This document shows positions 61,208-64,000 of a DNA stretch of 64,000 nt, one piece after another (within the stretch, counting starts at the first letter, position 1; the number at the start of each line of letters is the position of its first letter). Source of the stretch: JACCXM01 sp046328335 (GTDB lineage: Bacteria > Chloroflexota > Chloroflexia > Thermomicrobiales > UBA6265); the NCBI GenBank assembly GCA_046328335.1, contig JAXLWU010000027.1, forward strand, positions 1-64,000. Reading direction: 5' to 3'. The notes under the pieces are model-generated. The model saw only the letters and a program-made list of their open reading frames with translations. It ran no database searches and was not told the DNA's origin. The translations under genes were made by a program, and so were the position numbers.

Positions 61208-62071
61208 GTGAACGTACCAGGGTTTCATGGCGAGGCGCCTGTGGCAACGGTGAAACATGCGGTCCTGGACTTTTTCAAGGACGACATGATGACCTATGCC
61301 GCGGCGCTGGCGTTTCGGATCCTGCTGGCGCTCTTCCCCTTCATCATCTTTGTGTTGGCGCTGCTCGGCATCCTCGGTCTTGCCGATTTCTTCGATCACC
61401 TGCTGAGCCAGGCCGCGATGGTCTTGCCTGCCGATGCCTATGGACTGCTCGCCGGCTCGGTCAAGGACATCCGCACCGAATCGCACGGAGGCCTGATCTC
61501 GGTCAGCATTCTGCTGGCAATCTGGGCGGCGGCGGCGGGGATCCGCTCGCTCATGAACGCGCTCAACACCGCCTATGACATCAAGGAGACGCGTCCGGTC
61601 TGGAAGATCTATCCACTTTCGATCGCCTACACGATCGGATTGGCGGTATTGATCCTGATCGCCGCGATCGCGACCCTGATTGGGCCACGCCTTCTGGAGT
61701 TTCTAGGCGGACCCGAGGGGGCTGGCGGTCTCGGGACCACGCTGTGGGCCTGGTTGCGCTGGCCGCTCGCCGTCTTGCTCGTCACGATTACGGTGGCGCT
61801 CTCGTACTACTTTGCGCCGAATGTGAAACAACCCTTCGAGATCGTCACCCCAGGCTCAGTACTCGCGGTGCTCGGCTGGATCGTCTCCTCGGTCCTCTTC
61901 TCGTTCTACGTATCACGCTTCGCCAACTACAGTGCCACGTACGGTTCGCTCGGCGCCGTGATCGTGCTGCTCCTCTATTTCTTCATCACCGCGTCCATAC
62001 TGTTGCTCGGAGCGGAGTTGAACGCCGCCATCTATCACGCCAGGTTTGGTCCGACGCAACCGAAAGAATGA
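61208..62071 (+). CDS. YihY/virulence factor BrkB family membrane protein
   Basis: This membrane protein of 287 residues has six predicted helices. The family signature is in FFKDDMMTYAAALAFRILLALFPFIIFVLALLGI, with the later SIAYTIGLAVLILIAAIATLIGP, ALSYYFAPNVKQPFEIVTPGSVLAVLGWIVSS and NYSATYGSLGAVIVLLLYFFITASILLLGAELNA. Its biochemical function is not established despite older annotation as a ribonuclease. The GTG at 61208 lies after aaagggg. The gene is convergent with a small lmo0937-like gene. Confidence 0.92.
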   Translation: MNVPGFHGEAPVATVKHAVLDFFKDDMMTYAAALAFRILLALFPFIIFVLALLGILGLADFFDHLLSQAAMVLPADAYGLLAGSVKDIRTESHGGLISVSILLAIWAAAAGIRSLMNALNTAYDIKETRPVWKIYPLSIAYTIGLAVLILIAAIATLIGPRLLEFLGGPEGAGGLGTTLWAWLRWPLAVLLVTITVALSYYFAPNVKQPFEIVTPGSVLAVLGWIVSSVLFSFYVSRFANYSATYGSLGAVIVLLLYFFITASILLLGAELNAAIYHARFGPTQPKE

Positions 62072-62107
62072 TCACGGGGCGCGAATGCGATTCGGCGAGA
62101 CCGGCGA

Positions 62108-62266
62108 TCAGACGCGGCGACCGCTCCAGAGGTTGTAGATGAGGATGATGGCGGCGACGATCAGAAGAATGTGAATGAAACTACCGACGGTGCCGACCAG
62201 CAGTCCGATCAGCCAGACCACCAGGACAACGACCAGAATCGCCCAGAGAATACCCGCCACCTGCAT
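62108..62266 (-). CDS. Small two-helix membrane protein (lmo0937/DUF5670-like)
   Basis: This very short gene encodes 52 residues: two hydrophobic helices (AGILWAILVVVLVVWLIGLL and SFIHILLIVAAIILIYNLW) joined by VGTVG and ending SGRRV. The pattern, with LWAI at the start and an IHILL second helix, matches the lmo0937 family of small membrane proteins, often stress-linked and of unknown function. A clear aaagga site lies five bases before the ATG. Confidence 0.8.
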   Translation of the reverse strand: MQVAGILWAILVVVLVVWLIGLLVGTVGSFIHILLIVAAIILIYNLWSGRRV

Positions 62267-62421
62267 TGTCCTTTCTTAACTCCTCCAGCCCGGTAACCGG
62301 CGACGATTGTATGCAGTTTTGGTGCCAGATCAAGCGCGTCATCCCGGCGCCGCGGGGTGCCGACGCGCGGAGACCTGCCCTCTGGGTCTCCGCGCATCGT
62401 TACGACGAACCAACGAAGGGA

Positions 62422-62784
62422 TCAGACGCCTGGGGCAAAATCGATGAACCCGACGATCGAGCGCAGTCGCCCGTCGGCGAGGGTTCCGATATCGAGTCCG
62501 CCCGCTACGGGTTGCCCATCTGGCGCGGCCAATTCCCAAGTGAAGCGAACCCGGTCGTGATGCGCATCGATATCCCCGACCCGGCGCATGACGAGCCCGG
62601 GAAGGTGTTGCTGAATGCCGACGATCATGGCGTCGATCCCGTCAATGCCGTCGGCGCTCATCAGCGGGTCGAGATAGTGACCGTCCGGCGTCCAGACCTG
62701 CTCGATCAGGCGACGGCGTCGCGCCGCATCGGTTTCATTCCAGGATGAGGCGTAGCGATCGATCAGTTCCTGTATCTGACTCAT
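62422..62784 (-). CDS. SnoaL-like/NTF2-fold protein
   Basis: This 120-residue protein has the NTF2-like cone fold of SnoaL-type proteins. It begins IQELIDRYASSWNETDAARRRRLIEQVWTPDGHYLDPLMSADG, the usual helix-then-barrel start, and ends LDIGTLADGRLRSIVGFIDF. Such proteins act as small enzymes or ligand binders; no function can be assigned. An aaaggag site seven bases before the ATG at 62784 sets the start. It is divergent from the XRE regulator, which may control it. Confidence 0.85.
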   Translation of the reverse strand: MSQIQELIDRYASSWNETDAARRRRLIEQVWTPDGHYLDPLMSADGIDGIDAMIVGIQQHLPGLVMRRVGDIDAHHDRVRFTWELAAPDGQPVAGGLDIGTLADGRLRSIVGFIDFAPGV

Positions 62785-62916
62785 GATGGGACTCCTTTCC
62801 CTTGCTGAACCCGCGATCACAGCTGCCGCTGACCATGAGGATGATGGTGCTGACGCTGCCTGTCGATTACCTGTGAGGTCATTGCCGGCGAGCTGGCGCA
62901 AGCGTATCGTCGAGGC

Positions 62917-63774
62917 ATGAACGCGACGACGATGGCGATACAAACGTCCCGGCCGGTGGGCCTGATGCTGCGGGAATGGCGCGAGCGGCGCAAACTGAGT
63001 CAACTCGAGCTGGCGCTGGAGGCGGATGTCTCCGCGCGACATGTCAGTTTTGTCGAAACGGGGAAATCGCGGCCAAGCCGGGAGATGCTGGTGCACCTGA
63101 TGGAGCGGTTGGATATTCCCTCGCGCGAGCGAAACAGACTGCTCCTGGCCGCTGGCTTTGCACCGCTTTATCCAGAACGGACGCTGGATGATCCGGCATT
63201 GCAGGCAGCGCGCGCGGCGATCGAACGGGTTCTGACATTGCAGGAGCCATTTCCGGCGCTTGCGGTCTACCGCGAGTGGTCACTCGTGGCCGCCAATCGC
63301 GCGGTAGGGGTATTGACGTCAGGCATCGCTCCGAAGTTGCTCCGCCCGCCGGTCAACGTGCTGAAACTCAGTCTTCACCCGGATGGTCTCGCGACGCGAA
63401 TCCTGAATCTGGGAGAGTGGAAGGCGCACATCTTCGATCGCTTACGCCGGCAAATCGACCATACGGGCGATCCGCGCGTGGCCGCATTGCTCGCTGAACT
63501 TACGGAGATGCCGGTCGGCGACCAGGAGAAACAGACCAGCGCCGAGGAACGCGACGAGTCCATCGCCGGTGTGGCGATTCCGCTGCGCCTACGGAGCGAA
63601 CAGGGTCCACTTTCGTTTCTGACCACCACGATGATCTTCGGCACGCCGCTCGACATCACGTTGAGCGAACTCGCGATCGAGTCGTTTTTTCCGGCCGATG
63701 CCAGGACCCAGGTAGTGCTGGAACGGCTCGGCGAGAGGTACAGGGACTCGACCCTAGAGGGAGTTCAGCCATGA
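62917..63774 (+). CDS. XRE-family transcriptional regulator with MmyB-like ligand domain
   Basis: This 285-residue regulator has an N-terminal helix-turn-helix at about 14-68 (LMLREWRERRKLSQLELALEADVSARHVSFVETGKSRPS). The C-terminal part (PFPALAVYREWSLVAANRAV…NVLKLSLHPDGLATRILNLGEWKAHIFDRLRRQ) matches the MmyB-like sensor domain, which in related proteins binds fatty-acid-like ligands. Its stop overlaps the next gene (ATGA), and it diverges from the SnoaL-like gene with a 132-bp gap that probably holds its operator. Confidence 0.9.
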   Translation: MNATTMAIQTSRPVGLMLREWRERRKLSQLELALEADVSARHVSFVETGKSRPSREMLVHLMERLDIPSRERNRLLLAAGFAPLYPERTLDDPALQAARAAIERVLTLQEPFPALAVYREWSLVAANRAVGVLTSGIAPKLLRPPVNVLKLSLHPDGLATRILNLGEWKAHIFDRLRRQIDHTGDPRVAALLAELTEMPVGDQEKQTSAEERDESIAGVAIPLRLRSEQGPLSFLTTTMIFGTPLDITLSELAIESFFPADARTQVVLERLGERYRDSTLEGVQP

Positions 63775-64000
63775 CATCCAGTCCTTCCCCGATCATGCAC
63801 GGAATGTTGGCGGAATTTGGCATCGCTGTCATCTTGCTGGCGGGGATCGCTCTGATCTGGTCCTGGCTGGTCGGTGATCCGCGCGAGCGCACCGGTCTGC
63901 TGCGCAAGGAGGCGACGATGCTCAGCCGGATGGAGGGGTTCCGGCGGCTGGTTCTTGGTCTGGTCAGCGTTGGGATCGTCCTGTCAGTCTCCTGGGACGC
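63771..64000 (+). CDS. Membrane protein, 5' part only (cut by window end)
   Basis: The first 76 codons are seen. The product has a hydrophobic helix at about 13-34 (AEFGIAVILLAGIALIWSW), a charged loop (VGDPRERTGLLRKEATMLSRMEGFRR) and the start of a second helix (LVLGLVSVGIVLSVSW). It is coupled to the XRE regulator by an ATGA overlap, so it is probably in the same operon. Too little is present to name a family. Confidence 0.65.
   Translation, partial: MTSSPSPIMHGMLAEFGIAVILLAGIALIWSWLVGDPRERTGLLRKEATMLSRMEGFRRLVLGLVSVGIVLSVSWD

Overview
The window is high-GC bacterial chromosome with many GTG starts, ATGA-type stop/start overlaps and Tat-type signal peptides. The gene content (split nuo cluster, form I CO dehydrogenase, Uma2-family proteins, FPETGHS-type secreted repeats, TPTP-linked surface proteins, many sugar ABC systems) suggests a Chloroflexota bacterium of the Thermomicrobia (Sphaerobacter/Thermomicrobium-like). 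This is inferred from gene content only; no rRNA gene is present to confirm it.

Layout: 0-8 kb is sugar uptake and phosphorylation: two MalFG-type permeases and three FGGY kinases, two of them xylulokinase-like and convergent. 8-13 kb holds an MFS exporter with a lipoprotein, a PP2C phosphatase, an amidohydrolase and ruvA. 13-24 kb holds a secreted L,D-transpeptidase, a partial complex I operon (nuoA-B-C-D-H-J-K, minus strand) interrupted by two Uma2 genes, an M1 peptidase and a small tyrosine/dual-specificity phosphatase. 24-36 kb holds a Dps protein, an amidohydrolase, a complete sugar SBP-permease-permease operon, a manganese catalase and a peptide/nickel-type ABC set. 36-42 kb is an aerobic CO dehydrogenase cluster (coxM-coxS-coxL, then an XdhC-YHS fusion and coxG). 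CoxL carries the AYRCSFR active-site loop of form I enzymes. 42-51 kb holds an LtrA-like protein, an Fe3+-type ABC pair, an AI-2E family permease and a sugar oxidoreductase/isomerase group. 51-60 kb holds a divergent three-gene unit (kinase-like solenoid protein; two-TM coiled-coil protein; one-TM MotB/OmpA-like protein), thioredoxin and a second protein kinase. 60-64 kb holds small stress-type proteins, a YihY/BrkB protein and an XRE regulator.

Intergenic space is rich in repeats. Family A is a MITE-like element (eight sites) with a core beginning ccctcaccccaacccctctc and detectable terminal inverted repeats at several copies. Family C is an element of about 80 bp (three copies and one half copy). 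Two long perfect palindromes sit at and inside the cox cluster. A 9-bp tandem repeat (gccgtcttg) forms inverted flanks around a four-helix-bundle S23-type gene, which looks like a mobile cassette.

The strongest candidate for an undescribed system is the unit at 51876-57385. A membrane protein with a long cytoplasmic coiled coil and a partner with an aspartate in its single membrane helix recall ion-driven stator pairs (MotAB, ExbBD, ZorAB), here paired with a divergent kinase-like protein. No tRNA, rRNA, CRISPR array, transposase or prophage was recognised.
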